64,000 nt of DNA from Synechococcus sp. CBW1108 (GCF_015840335.1 NZ_CP060395.1:310001-374000); one strand, 5' to 3'. Shown: positions 27,164 to 38,521, counted from the stretch's first letter. Made by a program: numbers and translations. Notes: generated by a model not told the origin, from the sequence alone.

Positions 27164-28801
27164 ATGGCCGACCCCGCGCTGCAACCTGACGCCATCGTGG
27201 TGGGCTCCGGTGCCACCGGCGGCGTGGCGGCCATGGTGCTGGCCGAAGCCGGCCTGAATGTGCTGGTGCTAGAGGCGGGGCCGGAGCTGGGCTGGCGCGA
27301 GGCCCTCGGCAGCGAGCCGCTCAATAGCGCCCGGCGCCTGGCCCATATCTCCAGCGGCAAGCAACGGCTCCAACGCCACCACCCGGGGTATTGGAAACAC
27401 AATCCAAACCTGTTCGTCGATGAGCGGCGCAACCCCTACACCACCCCCGCTGATGCCCCCTTTCTGTGGACCCGAGGGCGGCAAGTGGGCGGCAAAAGTC
27501 TCACCTGGGGTGGCATCACCCTGCGGCTCTCCGACTACGAATTCCAGGCCGACGCCCGCACTGGCCAGGGGCCAGGCTGGCCAATCGGCAGCAGGGAGCT
27601 GGCCCCCTACTACGGGCGGCTCGAGCAGCTACTGGGGGTGCACGGTGGCTGCGATGGGCTGAGCCAGTTGCCCGATGGCCACTTCCTGCCCCCCCTGCCC
27701 TTCACCCCGGGCGAACGGCACCTGCAGAGCCGCATCGCAGCCGAGCTCGGGCTGCCCCTGATTCACTCCCGCGGCTTCAGGCTGCATCGGCAGGCGGGCT
27801 GGCCCCGCTCCGCCAGCCAGGGAAGCACCCTGGCCAGGGCCCTGGCCACCGGCCGCACCCAGGTGCGCAGCAACGCGGTGGTGAGCCACCTGCTGATCCG
27901 AGGCGACAGGGCCGAGGGGGTGGTGCTGGTGAATGGAGCCACGGGCGCCCAGGAGCGGCTCAGCGCCCCCCTGGTGGTGCTGTGTGCATCCACGATCGAA
28001 ACCGTACGGATCCTGCTGCACTCCAGTGAGGCCCACCAGAGCGGCGGGCTGGTCGATCCATCGGCAAGCCTGGGGCGCCACCTGATGGATCACATCTCCA
28101 GCAGCCGCTTCTTCTCCATTGCCGGAGTGGGCCCGCCGCAGGAAGAGGTGGAGCTCTCAGGAGCCGGCAGCTGCTTCATTCCCAACACCGTCAACCTGGA
28201 GCCGGGCAGCCAGAGCGACTTCCAGGGCGGCTACGGCCTCTGGTGCGCCCTGCAGCGTTTCGACCCGCCCAAGCTGCTGCAGCGGCGCCGCGGCGAGGCG
28301 GTGGGCTTCCTGATCGGCCACGGCGATGTGCTGCCCGATCCGGCCAACCAGGTGACCCTGAACACCAACCAGCTCGATGCCTGGGGGTTGCCCACGGTCC
28401 ATATCAACTGCCGCTGGGGCGCCAACGAGCAGCGGCTGCTGGCCCACATGCACGGCCGCATGGAGGACGTTGTGGCCGCCGCCGGCGGCCAGATCCGGGC
28501 GATCGAAGAGCTGTTCGTGCTGCCGCTGCTGGAGCCCTGGCTCCGCACCAGCCTGGCGGTTAGCCCGGGGGCCCCACCCCCCGGCTACTACATCCATGAG
28601 CTGGGAGGGGCCCGCATGGCCGCCACGGCCGACGGGGGGGTGGTGAATTCGCTCAACCAGTGCTGGGGGGCGGCGAACGTGCTGGTGGTGGATGGAGCCT
28701 GCTGGCCGCGGGCCGGCTGGCAGAGCCCCACACTCACGGAGATGGCGATCACCTGGCGGGCCTGTGAAGCGGCCGCAGAACGGCTGCGCCACGGGGGTTA
28801 G
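27164..28801 (+). CDS. GMC-family FAD oxidoreductase
   Basis: A glucose-methanol-choline type flavoprotein of 545 residues. The FAD-binding motif IVVGSGATGG is at 11-20, the family region GRQVGGKSLTWGGITLRL near 105-122, and the C-terminal catalytic block includes HELGGARM and ACWPRAGWQSPTLTEMAI. The electron acceptor and the alcohol or sugar substrate are not readable. No signal peptide. It stands alone between the tRNA terminator and another terminator. Confidence 0.87.
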   Translation: MADPALQPDAIVVGSGATGGVAAMVLAEAGLNVLVLEAGPELGWREALGSEPLNSARRLAHISSGKQRLQRHHPGYWKHNPNLFVDERRNPYTTPADAPFLWTRGRQVGGKSLTWGGITLRLSDYEFQADARTGQGPGWPIGSRELAPYYGRLEQLLGVHGGCDGLSQLPDGHFLPPLPFTPGERHLQSRIAAELGLPLIHSRGFRLHRQAGWPRSASQGSTLARALATGRTQVRSNAVVSHLLIRGDRAEGVVLVNGATGAQERLSAPLVVLCASTIETVRILLHSSEAHQSGGLVDPSASLGRHLMDHISSSRFFSIAGVGPPQEEVELSGAGSCFIPNTVNLEPGSQSDFQGGYGLWCALQRFDPPKLLQRRRGEAVGFLIGHGDVLPDPANQVTLNTNQLDAWGLPTVHINCRWGANEQRLLAHMHGRMEDVVAAAGGQIRAIEELFVLPLLEPWLRTSLAVSPGAPPPGYYIHELGGARMAATADGGVVNSLNQCWGAANVLVVDGACWPRAGWQSPTLTEMAITWRACEAAAERLRHGG

Positions 28802-28914
28802 GGGCCCGGGCGCCCAGGCCGCTCGGCAATCCTGTGTCAATCGCCACAATCGATACCGGCCGGGCTGCGCACAATGACTTGGCGACCTTTAACAGGGTCG
28901 GGCAAGGGAGAATC

Positions 28915-28946
28915 AGGCGGAGGTTGGCCCCTCTGCCTTTTTTTTT
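28915..28946 (+). terminator. Intrinsic terminator
   Basis: Stem AGGCGGAGG (28915-28923), loop TTGGCC, then CCTCTGCCT (one G:U pair) merging into a run of nine T. It lies 114 bases after the GMC oxidoreductase stop, farther than usual, so it may instead end a short RNA made from the gap. Confidence 0.82.
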
Positions 28947-28971
28947 GGCTCCCCAGCTGGGGGCTTTGGGC

Positions 28972-29247
28972 TCAGCTGTTGAGGGAAAACCCGTTTAGGT
29001 AATGCTGGGCGACGTTTTGATCGCTGCAGCCGTTCTGAAATAGAAAGCTGGCCAGGGCTGAAGAAATCAGCCGGTATTGGTCCCACTGGGGATGCTGGAG
29101 CAGAAATTCCTTCATGCCCTCGAACAAAACCTCCGGCACCTCCGCCTCCAAGCTGACGCTGGCGGCCTCCTGCTCGATGCCGGGCTCCATGCAGCTCTCA
29201 ATACAGCTCTCCATGCAGCGTTGAAGGTGGAGGCGTTCAGTGCTCAT
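28972..29247 (-). CDS. DUF2811 family protein
   Basis: A 91-residue cyanobacterial protein. Residues from about 30 onward (VSLEAEVPEVLFEGMKEFLL, HPQWDQYRLISSALASFL, FQNG) are the DUF2811 core, which resembles a small helical regulator. The first 27 residues are an added, cysteine-rich, repetitive stretch (CMESCIESCMEPGIEQE). The core has an internal in-frame Met only late, so this extension is probably translated. Function unknown. Confidence 0.75.
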   Translation of the reverse strand: MSTERLHLQRCMESCIESCMEPGIEQEAASVSLEAEVPEVLFEGMKEFLLQHPQWDQYRLISSALASFLFQNGCSDQNVAQHYLNGFSLNS

Positions 29248-29500
29248 CGGCTGGGGAGGGCCCCGCTGCGGTGGCTTAAGTACGCCACAGGGAAGGGGGG
29301 TCGGTCAAATCGCACCGCCATCGCCAAACCCATCCCAATCCGGATTGAGATCGCCTGTGCTGACGGTCTCCTGCGGGAGCTGACGGCCCGCAGGAGTGGG
29401 GTGGGGTAGCGGGGCCCCGGGCTGTCAAGGGCAAGCTGAACCTTTGGCTGATTTCCCCAGCAGCAAGACTCCACGGGGAGCCTTGAGCGCTTTTTTGTGG
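29248..29500. other. Intergenic region with a 10-bp stem-loop, no gene seen
   Basis: Together with the part up to 29637 this is about 390 bases without a supported gene. It contains a perfect 10-bp inverted repeat CTCCTGCGGG (29368-29377) and its complement (29387-29396) around a 9-base loop, with no T run on either side. The nearest promoter needed is that of the DUF2811 gene. Confidence 0.45.
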
Positions 29501-29522
29501 AAAAACCCCAGCAAAACTGGGG
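29501..29522 (-). terminator. Intrinsic terminator for cbiX
   Basis: On the minus strand CCCCAG-TTTTG-CTGGGG is followed by TTTTT. It lies about 115 bases past the cbiX stop, so that mRNA would have a longish 3' tail. Confidence 0.7.
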
Positions 29523-29637
29523 AAAAGGGGGGCGAAATGGGGAAAGCCGCCATTGGTCAGCAGAGCTTATGCGCCCTGGTCCGGCAAGACTCGTCCCGCG
29601 CCGAGACGCTTGCACGGCCTGATCGATCCCGATTCCC

Positions 29638-30735
29638 TCACCCGCCAGTCCCGCCGCCTTTGCGCAGGGTGCCTGGACCCAGTGGGTGGTCTGCGTGGGG
29701 ATAGGGGGCGTGGTGATGGCTGTTCTGGTGGTGATGGCTGTGCTCGTGGTGATGGCCAGCTGCGGGCAGGGGAACGCCATCGGGCTGGCAGGCGCCAGTG
29801 CACTCCCGCTCACAGAGATCGCAGCCATCGGTGAGGCCCTCAACGTGGTGGTGGTGGCTGTGCTGGGGAGCCCCCACTTCCGTTTCAAAGCCGAGCACCT
29901 GGGCCCGGTACTTGCACAGGGAGCAGTTCATCTGGGTGTCACCCCGCACCACCTCGGCAACCCTCTCGACGAAGGTGCCCAGCACCAGGGGGTGGTCAGC
30001 CAGGTAGGAAGCCTGCAGGAACTCCACCTCCGGGTGGTCTGCCGCCACCCGCTCGGTGTGCTGCCGGATCCGACTGACCAACACCCCTGAAAACAGAAAG
30101 TAGGGAAAGACGATTACACGGCGGTAGCCAAGCCTGACCACATGGCGCAAACCGGGCTCCACCAAAGGGAAGGTGACGCCGGAATAGACGGTTTCGCCCC
30201 AGCCGAAACCAAAGCCCTCCACGAGCATCCGGGTCACCTTGGACACATTGGAATTGGCATCCGGATCGGAGGAGCCCCGGCCCACCACCACCAGCAGGGT
30301 CTCGTGCAGAGGCACATCGGTCGGGGCCTGGGCCAGGGCTTCGCGGATCCGGGCACCGGCTGCCTGAATCATGTTGAGGTCGATGCCCAGCTCCCGGCCG
30401 TAGTCGATGCGCAGGCCAGTTTCGGCTGCGTAGGTGTTCAGCACCGAGGGGATGTCGTTTTTGGCATGGCCGGCGGCAAACAACATGGCCGGCACCGCCA
30501 GCACCTGGCCCACCCCCTTTGCCCGCAGGGCGTCGAGGCCATCACGCAAGATTGGCCGGGCGAATTCCAGGTAGCCGTATTCCACCGGCACCGCGGGCAA
30601 TTGGGCCTGCAGGCCCCGGGCCAGCTGGGCGAATTCAGCCACCGCCAGGCGGTTGCGGCTGCCGTGGCCGCACACCAGAACCCCAATCGGTCCGTGGGGG
30701 CCTTGGCTGAGGTCAAGACCGGAGGGGGAAGCCAT
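29638..30735 (-). CDS. cbiX: Sirohydrochlorin chelatase CbiX, long form with His-rich tail
   Basis: Inserts cobalt (cobalamin branch) or iron (siroheme) into sirohydrochlorin. The 365-residue protein has the two half-domains of the long CbiX type. Probable metal-binding histidines are His24 in CGHGSRNR and His90 in FAAGHAKNDIP. After the chelatase domain comes the Cys pair MNCSLCKYRAQVLGFE, seen in CbiX with an iron-sulfur centre. A tail from about residue 290 then carries many histidines and a C-x-x-C-x3-C patch (CDLCERECTGAC). The tail probably holds metal. A cobyrinate amidase gene, cbiA, lies far downstream. Confidence 0.9.
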   Translation of the reverse strand: MASPSGLDLSQGPHGPIGVLVCGHGSRNRLAVAEFAQLARGLQAQLPAVPVEYGYLEFARPILRDGLDALRAKGVGQVLAVPAMLFAAGHAKNDIPSVLNTYAAETGLRIDYGRELGIDLNMIQAAGARIREALAQAPTDVPLHETLLVVVGRGSSDPDANSNVSKVTRMLVEGFGFGWGETVYSGVTFPLVEPGLRHVVRLGYRRVIVFPYFLFSGVLVSRIRQHTERVAADHPEVEFLQASYLADHPLVLGTFVERVAEVVRGDTQMNCSLCKYRAQVLGFETEVGAPQHSHHHHVEGLTDGCDLCERECTGACQPDGVPLPAAGHHHEHSHHHQNSHHHAPYPHADHPLGPGTLRKGGGTGG

Positions 30736-30813
30736 GGCAGATCACACTTGCTGCGACCCTATTCCCGCAAGTCAGCCGGCAGGATAGGGGGTCTTCAGGC
30801 TGCCCAAGCCGCA

Positions 30814-31470
30814 ATGGCCCTGCGCCTCCCCCCCTACCAGGAGCTGCCTGCCCCGGGCCCGGCCAGCGAACTGCTGGAAATTCCCATTGCCCAGCTCCGT
30901 CCCACCCAGCTCTGCGTGGGGCTGGCCGAAGTGCGCAGCCGGCTGCGGGACTTCAGCGCAGAGGATGCCGGCGAACGCCGCTCCTACCTGGGCAGCAAGC
31001 CGGTTCCCCTGGTGCGCAACCGGGCCGGCCAGATGTGGATGGTGGATCGCCACCACCGGCTGCGGGCCCTGATCGAAATCGCCCCTGGCGCCACCGCCTT
31101 TGGCTACGTTGTGCTCGAGCTCGACAGCGACGACCCGCTGCAGGTGCTGGAGATCCTGAAGGAACGGGGCTGGTTGTATCTCTACGACGGCCGCGGCCTG
31201 GGGCCCCTGTCGCCCTCAGCCCTGCCCGCCCAGCTGACCGGTCTCCAGGACGACCCCTACCGAAGCCTGGTGTGGAAACTGAAAAAAGAGGGGGTGATCG
31301 AGCCAGCGCCGCTGATCCCCTTCCATGAATTTCGCTGGGGAGCCTGGCTGCGCAGCCGGCCCTTACCCCCCTTCAGCTCCGAGCAGCTCGAGCCTGCCCT
31401 GCCGCGGGCCATGGCCCTGGCCAAATCCAAGGCTGCCTCCCACCTGGCGGGCTGGAAGGGCAGTGCCTGA
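30814..31470 (+). CDS. ParB-like nuclease-domain protein (ParBc_2)
   Basis: A 218-residue protein. I take the ATG at 30814; the long upstream open frame is antisense to cbiX. The domain is recognised from IPIAQLRPTQLCVGLAEVRS, then KPVPLVRNRAGQMWMVDRHH and the DRHHRLRALIE signature, as in the putative ParB-like family PF08857. There is no DNA-binding helix-turn-helix and no ParA neighbour, so chromosome partition is unlikely. Function unknown. Confidence 0.75.
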   Translation: MALRLPPYQELPAPGPASELLEIPIAQLRPTQLCVGLAEVRSRLRDFSAEDAGERRSYLGSKPVPLVRNRAGQMWMVDRHHRLRALIEIAPGATAFGYVVLELDSDDPLQVLEILKERGWLYLYDGRGLGPLSPSALPAQLTGLQDDPYRSLVWKLKKEGVIEPAPLIPFHEFRWGAWLRSRPLPPFSSEQLEPALPRAMALAKSKAASHLAGWKGSA

Positions 31471-31482
31471 AGCCGAAGCCGC

Positions 31483-31608
31483 GTGATCTCAAGCTGGCTC
31501 AGCGATAACCGGCTGACAGTCTTCGCCCTGCCGCTGCTGGGGGGCCTGTTTGGCGACCTGCCGATTACCGCCAGCACGCGGGTGAGTCGGTTGCTGGGCC
31601 GGCTCTAG
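31483..31608 (+). CDS. Possible small membrane protein
   Basis: A 41-codon frame from GTG reads MISSWLSDNRLTVFALPLLG and ends RVSRLLGRL before TAG. It has one weak hydrophobic stretch and a basic end. It fits in the gap between the ParB-like gene and the stress-protein gene. The evidence is only the open frame and its composition. Confidence 0.25.
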   Translation: MISSWLSDNRLTVFALPLLGGLFGDLPITASTRVSRLLGRL

Positions 31609-31646
31609 TGCTCCACGCTGGTGATCAGCGATCCCCTGCGCAGCTG

Positions 31647-32093
31647 ATGACCTTTCACCACCTGCTGGTGCCCACAGATGGCTCGGAGCTCTCCAGCCAG
31701 GCCGTAGCCCAAGCAGTGGAGCTCGCCGGGGCGATCGGGGCGCGGCTCACCCTGTTTCACGTGCAGACCAACTTCCCGATCTCCCTGGTGGGCGTGGGCG
31801 AGCTGGTGGATCCGCACACGGTCGACACCCTGGTGAAGGCGGCACGAGCCCGGGCCGAGCAAATCCTGACGGAAGCTGGCGCGATGGCGGAGGCCGCCGC
31901 CGTGCCCTGGGGCCGCGAAACGGTGGTGCATGCCCTGCCCCATGGCGCAATTCTGGAGGCCGCCGGGCGCCTTGGCGCCGACCTGATCGTGATGGCCTCC
32001 CACGGGCGCCGCGGCCTGGAGGGGGTGCTTCTGGGCAGCGAAACCCAGCGGGTGCTCAGCCAGAGCCCCTGTCCGGTGCTGGTTGTGCGCTGA
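31647..32093 (+). CDS. Universal stress protein (UspA family)
   Basis: A 148-residue single-domain Usp starting MTFHHLLVPTDGSELSSQAV. It has the ATP-binding pattern G-x2-G-x9-GS (ASHGRRGLEGVLLGSETQRV) and the closing strand CPVLVVR. It is therefore probably an ATP-binding, dimeric cytoplasmic protein induced by stress or starvation. I chose the ATG at 31647 because the domain begins there. Confidence 0.9.
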   Translation: MTFHHLLVPTDGSELSSQAVAQAVELAGAIGARLTLFHVQTNFPISLVGVGELVDPHTVDTLVKAARARAEQILTEAGAMAEAAAVPWGRETVVHALPHGAILEAAGRLGADLIVMASHGRRGLEGVLLGSETQRVLSQSPCPVLVVR

Positions 32094-32128
32094 CCTCTAC
32101 GCTGCGAGCCAGTGCAACAGGCGAGCTG

Positions 32129-32803
32129 GTGGCGAAGGACGAAGCAAGCAGGGGTGAGGAACTCCGCGAACTGGGCTGGACCGCCGAGGAGGTGCGCCAG
32201 TACGAGGAGCTCTGGGAGTACCGCCAGCGCTGGGGGGCCATCAACCTCGAGCCGGAGGACCGGGTGTTGCTGCGCCGGGCCGAGGCCGCCCTGCCCAAAC
32301 GGGCCGCCCATGGCAAGGGTTCCGTGAAGAAGACGATCAAGGAGAAGTCCCATTACCGCTGGCTCAGCTTCTACCGCGATGCCATGCTCGCCAGCGCCGC
32401 CGAAGTGGGGCTCGCAGCCGATGAAGAGGCCGCCTGGGTGATCCTGCTGGAGGCGGAGCTGGCGGCCCTCGAGCAGCTCCAACCGGTGCTCGGCCTGCCG
32501 GACACCCTCAAGGCCAAGGGACTGCTGGCCGCCCGGGAGGCCTGGATCGAGGCCATCGCCAGTCAGGGCCGACTGCTCAGCTTCGACTTCGACGCCCCGC
32601 TGCTGGCCCTCAAGCAAAAGGAGAGCAGCAACTGGAAACCCCTGCGCCCGGAGGGCGCCCGCTCCTACCCGGTGCTGGATGCGGCTGGGGCCGCCGCCTT
32701 TCGCGCCCAGGTTGGCCCTGCCCTCTCTGCCTGGATGGGGGCCAACTTCCCATCCCTCAAGGAGACCCCTCAGAGCCAACCGGTGGCAGCGGCTGCCGGC
32801 TAG
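32129..32803 (+). CDS. Hypothetical protein, helical, cyanobacterial
   Basis: A 224-residue acidic, mostly helical protein beginning at GTG (VAKDEASRGEELRELGWTAE). It has a basic segment near 60-75 (HGKGSVKKTIKEKSHYRWLS) and an alanine/leucine-rich rest. I do not recognise a family. It is convergent with glgP: the two stop codons overlap by four bases. Confidence 0.6.
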   Translation: MAKDEASRGEELRELGWTAEEVRQYEELWEYRQRWGAINLEPEDRVLLRRAEAALPKRAAHGKGSVKKTIKEKSHYRWLSFYRDAMLASAAEVGLAADEEAAWVILLEAELAALEQLQPVLGLPDTLKAKGLLAAREAWIEAIASQGRLLSFDFDAPLLALKQKESSNWKPLRPEGARSYPVLDAAGAAAFRAQVGPALSAWMGANFPSLKETPQSQPVAAAAG

Positions 32804-35274
32804 GGCACCGGCGCATCGGCACTGGCCTGCACCCGCACCGGCGCCACCTTCCAGATCCGCTCGGCATAGTCGGCAATCGAGCGGTCGCTGCTGAAGAAGC
32901 CGCACTTCATCGTGTTGTGCAGGGACATCCGGGCCCAGCGGCTGCGGTTAATCCAGGCCCCATCCACCTCATTTTGGGCGCGACGGTAATCGGCCACATC
33001 GGCCATCACCCGGAAGGGGTCATGGCTGGTGAGGCTGGCCAGCAGCGGGTGAAACAGCTCCCCATCGCCCTCACTGAAATAGCCCGAGCCAATCAGCTCC
33101 AGGGCCTGCCGCACAACCGGATCCTGCTCGATCCAGGGCATGGGGTGGTAACCGCTGTGGCCCAGCTGCTCGATCTGCTCGGCGGTGTGGCCGAAGAGGA
33201 AGAAGTTTTCCGCCCCAACGCAATCGCGGATCTCGATGTTGGCCCCATCGAGGGTGCCGATCGTCACGGCCCCGTTGAGCGCCATCTTCATATTGCCGGT
33301 ACCGGAGGCCTCCTTGCCAGCGGTGGAGATCTGCTCGGAGAGGTCAACCGCCGGATACACCAGCTGGCCCAGGCTGACGCTGAAATTGGGCAGGAACACC
33401 ACCTTGAGGCGCCCATCCATGGCCGGATCCATGTTCACCACATCGGCAATACCCACCAACAGCCTGATGATCAGCTTGGCTATGGCGTAGCCCGGCGCCG
33501 CCTTGCCGCCGAACACGAAGGTGCGGGGCGGCAGGTTCTCCCCCTCACGGATGCGCAGGTAGCGCTCGACGATCTGCAGGGCCGCCAGGTGCTGGCGCTT
33601 GTATTCATGGATGCGCTTCACCTGCACATCGAAGAGGGAGTTGTGGTCCACCAGCACCCCCAACTCCTTGCGCATGTACTGGGCCAGGCGCTGCTTGCCG
33701 AGATCCCGCACCGCCTGCCAGCGCTCGAGGAAGGCCGGGTCATCGGCATAGGGCGCCAGCCCCTCCAACTCCTCCAAATGGGTGCGCCAGCGCTCCCCGA
33801 TCACCTCGTCCAGCAGGGTTGCCAGGGGAGGATTGGCCACCGCCAGCCAGCGCCGGGGGGTGACGCCGTTGGTGACATTGGTAAAGCGCTCCGGCCAGAT
33901 CCGAGCCAGGTCGGCGAACAGGTGCTGCTTGAGCAGGGTGCTGTGCAACTCGGCAACGCCATTGACGTGGTGGCTGCCAACCACTGCCAGGTTGGCCATG
34001 CGCACCCGCCGTTGGGGGCCCTCTTCGATCAGGGAGATGCGCTGCAGAATTTGGAAATCTCCGGGGTAGCGAATCCGAGCCATGCGCAGGAAGCGGGAGT
34101 TGATCTCGTAGATGATCTCCAGCTGGCGCGGCAGCAGCTGCTCGAACAGCTCCACCCCCCAGGTTTCGAGGGCCTCGGGCAGCAGGGTGTGGTTTGTGTA
34201 GCTGATGCTGGCGGTGGTGATCGACCAGGCGGTGTCCCAGTCGACGCCGTGGACGTCCAGCAGCAGCCGCATCAACTCGGCGACGGCGATGGCGGGATGG
34301 GTGTCATTGAGCTGCACCGCAAACTTGTGGTGGAATTCGGTCACTTCCAGGCCCTGGCCCCGCAGGATGCGGAACATGTCCTGGAGGGAGCAGCTGACGA
34401 AGAAGATCTGCTGGGAGAGGCGCAGCCGCTTGCCCTGGTCGAGTTCGTCGTTGGGGTAGAGCACCTTGGAGAGGGTTTCCGACTGCATCTTGCGCAGCAC
34501 GGCCCTGGTGTAGTCACCTGCGTTGAAGGAGGCGAAGTCGAAGGCCTCCGGTGCCACCGCCGACCACAGCCGCAGGGTGTTGGCGGTGTTGACGCCGTAG
34601 CCAAGGATCGGTGTGTCGTAGGCCACGCCGATCACGGTGTGCTCACCGATCTGCACCGGGTAGCTCCACTCGGGCCGGATCAACTCCCAGGGGTTGCCCT
34701 GGGCCAGCCAGGGGTCCGTGCTCTCCACCTGGCCATGGGGTGTGATCTGCTGGCGGAAGATGCCGAATTCGTAGCGGATGCCGTAACCGATGGCCGGCAG
34801 TTCCAGGGTTGCCATCGACTCCTGGAAGCAGGCGGCCAGCCGGCCGAGGCCCCCATTGCCCAGGCCGGGCTCGGGCTCCTCAGCGATCAGCTCCTGGAGG
34901 TTCAGGCCCAAGCTGGTGCAGGCCTGCCGGGCCGCCTCCACCAGGCCCAGGTTGACCAGGTTGTTTTCGAGGTGGGGGCCGAGCAGGTATTCCGCCGACA
35001 GGTAGGTGGCGGTGCGCACGTGCTCGCGGGTGTAGGTGTCAGCCGTATCCACCCAGTTGCGCAGCAGGCGGTCGCGCACCGCCAGGGCCAGGCAGCGGTA
35101 GTGGTCGTGGCGGGTGGCCAAGGAGGCGGATTTGGCCTGACTGAAAAAGAGATGACGCTGCATCGATTCAACCAGCGCCTTGCTTTCGGCAGAGGCCATC
35201 CGCACCATTTCCAAAATGAAATTCTGAATGGAATAGCTGGAATTGGCAGGGAGGCTGTGGGGAAAGCCAGACAA
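32800..35274 (-). CDS. glgP: Glycogen phosphorylase
   Basis: Releases glucose 1-phosphate from glycogen, mainly for the dark. The 824-residue protein is full length. The pyridoxal-phosphate lysine lies in EASGTGNMKMALNG, followed by GTLDGANIEIRD, both near 650-680. N-terminal landmarks are YLSAEYLLG and GNGGLGRLAACF. Alternative starts at 35208 or 35202 would remove up to 24 poorly conserved residues. It is divergent from glnN, with about 79 bases between. Confidence 0.96.
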   Translation of the reverse strand: MSGFPHSLPANSSYSIQNFILEMVRMASAESKALVESMQRHLFFSQAKSASLATRHDHYRCLALAVRDRLLRNWVDTADTYTREHVRTATYLSAEYLLGPHLENNLVNLGLVEAARQACTSLGLNLQELIAEEPEPGLGNGGLGRLAACFQESMATLELPAIGYGIRYEFGIFRQQITPHGQVESTDPWLAQGNPWELIRPEWSYPVQIGEHTVIGVAYDTPILGYGVNTANTLRLWSAVAPEAFDFASFNAGDYTRAVLRKMQSETLSKVLYPNDELDQGKRLRLSQQIFFVSCSLQDMFRILRGQGLEVTEFHHKFAVQLNDTHPAIAVAELMRLLLDVHGVDWDTAWSITTASISYTNHTLLPEALETWGVELFEQLLPRQLEIIYEINSRFLRMARIRYPGDFQILQRISLIEEGPQRRVRMANLAVVGSHHVNGVAELHSTLLKQHLFADLARIWPERFTNVTNGVTPRRWLAVANPPLATLLDEVIGERWRTHLEELEGLAPYADDPAFLERWQAVRDLGKQRLAQYMRKELGVLVDHNSLFDVQVKRIHEYKRQHLAALQIVERYLRIREGENLPPRTFVFGGKAAPGYAIAKLIIRLLVGIADVVNMDPAMDGRLKVVFLPNFSVSLGQLVYPAVDLSEQISTAGKEASGTGNMKMALNGAVTIGTLDGANIEIRDCVGAENFFLFGHTAEQIEQLGHSGYHPMPWIEQDPVVRQALELIGSGYFSEGDGELFHPLLASLTSHDPFRVMADVADYRRAQNEVDGAWINRSRWARMSLHNTMKCGFFSSDRSIADYAERIWKVAPVRVQASADAPVP

Positions 35275-35353
35275 TTTTGAGGTCGAATCGCTCGAGTGGT
35301 AACAACGGCGGCAATTTCAGGGCAGCTCGAAGGCTTTGGGTAGGTATTGATTG

Positions 35354-37540
<2,187 letters not shown>

Positions 37541-37555
37541 GTTACTGCAGGAGCG

Positions 37556-38302
37556 TCACTGGGGGAACACGCTGATCTTGGCGTGTTCCCGATAACTGGG
37601 GTCGGCCATGGTGTCGACCTCAAACCAGGTCCAGGTGGCGCTGGGTTCTGGAGTGCACCGGGTCAGGGGCCACTCGATTCGCCGCCGCTGGTAGGTGAGC
37701 CCCACACAGGTGAGGGCGACATCGTCGGCCATCAGCGACCAGAGCACATGCACCTCGCCCCGGTCATAGGCGATCGGCGTCCCATGGATCCCCTGCTCGG
37801 GGAGCCAGCCGGGCAACTTGGTGAGGCTGAGCTGGTTTTCCCAGCAGAGATAGGAGCCGTTGTCGGTGGGATAGAACCAGCAGGTTTCGTTCTCCGCCTC
37901 CGTCAGCGCGAAGCGATCCACCAACTGCACCGCCTGCAGCTGCAGCGGCGGGCCGCCGGCCGGCCGCTCCCCCTCCGGCCAGGCCAGGCCGCTGAGGGCG
38001 TAGACGCCGATCCACAGAGATGGCACCTCCAATTGGGGAACGAGGGCGTCGCAAATCAGTGCACGGCGGGGGGGAGAACCTGGCAAGGGGTCGGGTAGGG
38101 GGTCTTCGCCGGTGATGGTGGCGCTGCTGCTGCCCACAAGTTGGTCGAGGGTGCCCGACCAGCCATCCGGGAGGCGGAAGATCCGCAGCGAGCGTCCCAG
38201 CCCCGGGCCCCTCTGCTGGGCACCGACCAACTGCTGCCAATCCACGTCTTCCCCGGGCAGCTCCTGGCTCCCGGCGAGCACAAAAGCAAGGGTGTTCAGC
38301 AT
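37556..38302 (-). CDS. Hypothetical cyanobacterial protein, 248 residues
   Basis: A soluble protein of 248 residues with no recognised family. The sequence is tryptophan-rich (LCWENQL, WTWFEVD, VLWSLMADD) and has alternating strand-like segments, suggesting a beta-rich fold. No signal peptide or transmembrane helix. It is convergent with glnN and separated from it by 15 bases. Confidence 0.6.
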   Translation of the reverse strand: MLNTLAFVLAGSQELPGEDVDWQQLVGAQQRGPGLGRSLRIFRLPDGWSGTLDQLVGSSSATITGEDPLPDPLPGSPPRRALICDALVPQLEVPSLWIGVYALSGLAWPEGERPAGGPPLQLQAVQLVDRFALTEAENETCWFYPTDNGSYLCWENQLSLTKLPGWLPEQGIHGTPIAYDRGEVHVLWSLMADDVALTCVGLTYQRRRIEWPLTRCTPEPSATWTWFEVDTMADPSYREHAKISVFPQ

Positions 38303-38398
38303 GGGCTGCCGGGGACAGATGGAAGCCGGCGGAAAGGGGCCGGTAGGTATTAGACCCTAGGAGCCCTGACCCGCTGCAGTGGTGTTGGTCGCTGCCGA

Positions 38399-38521
38399 TC
38401 AGGCCGGGCGCAGCACCACCTCAACGATCACAAAGCCAACCAGAGCTGCTAGAGCCAACAGGGAGGACAGCCGCACCAACACCTCATGCAAACTGAATCT
38501 TAAGAAAATCCTAGGAGCCAT
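38399..38521 (-). CDS. Possible 40-residue membrane protein sharing its start with the lipase gene
   Basis: A minus-strand frame MAPRIFLRFSLHEVLVRLSS followed by LLALAALVGFVIVEVVLRPA contains one clear membrane span. Its ATG falls in the palindrome CCATGG, whose other strand carries the ATG of the lipase gene, so the two starts overlap base for base. That makes simultaneous use awkward. The span is nevertheless well formed and the gap is otherwise empty. Confidence 0.35.
   Translation of the reverse strand: MAPRIFLRFSLHEVLVRLSSLLALAALVGFVIVEVVLRPA

Noticed and set aside
32917-35280. 787-codon open frame opposite glgP
   Set aside because: Antisense shadow; no domain is visible and glgP is intact in the opposite direction.
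35275-35353. NtcA box or glutamine riboswitch before glnN
   Set aside because: No GTA-N8-TAC pair and no match to the glnA RNA pattern could be found in the short gap.
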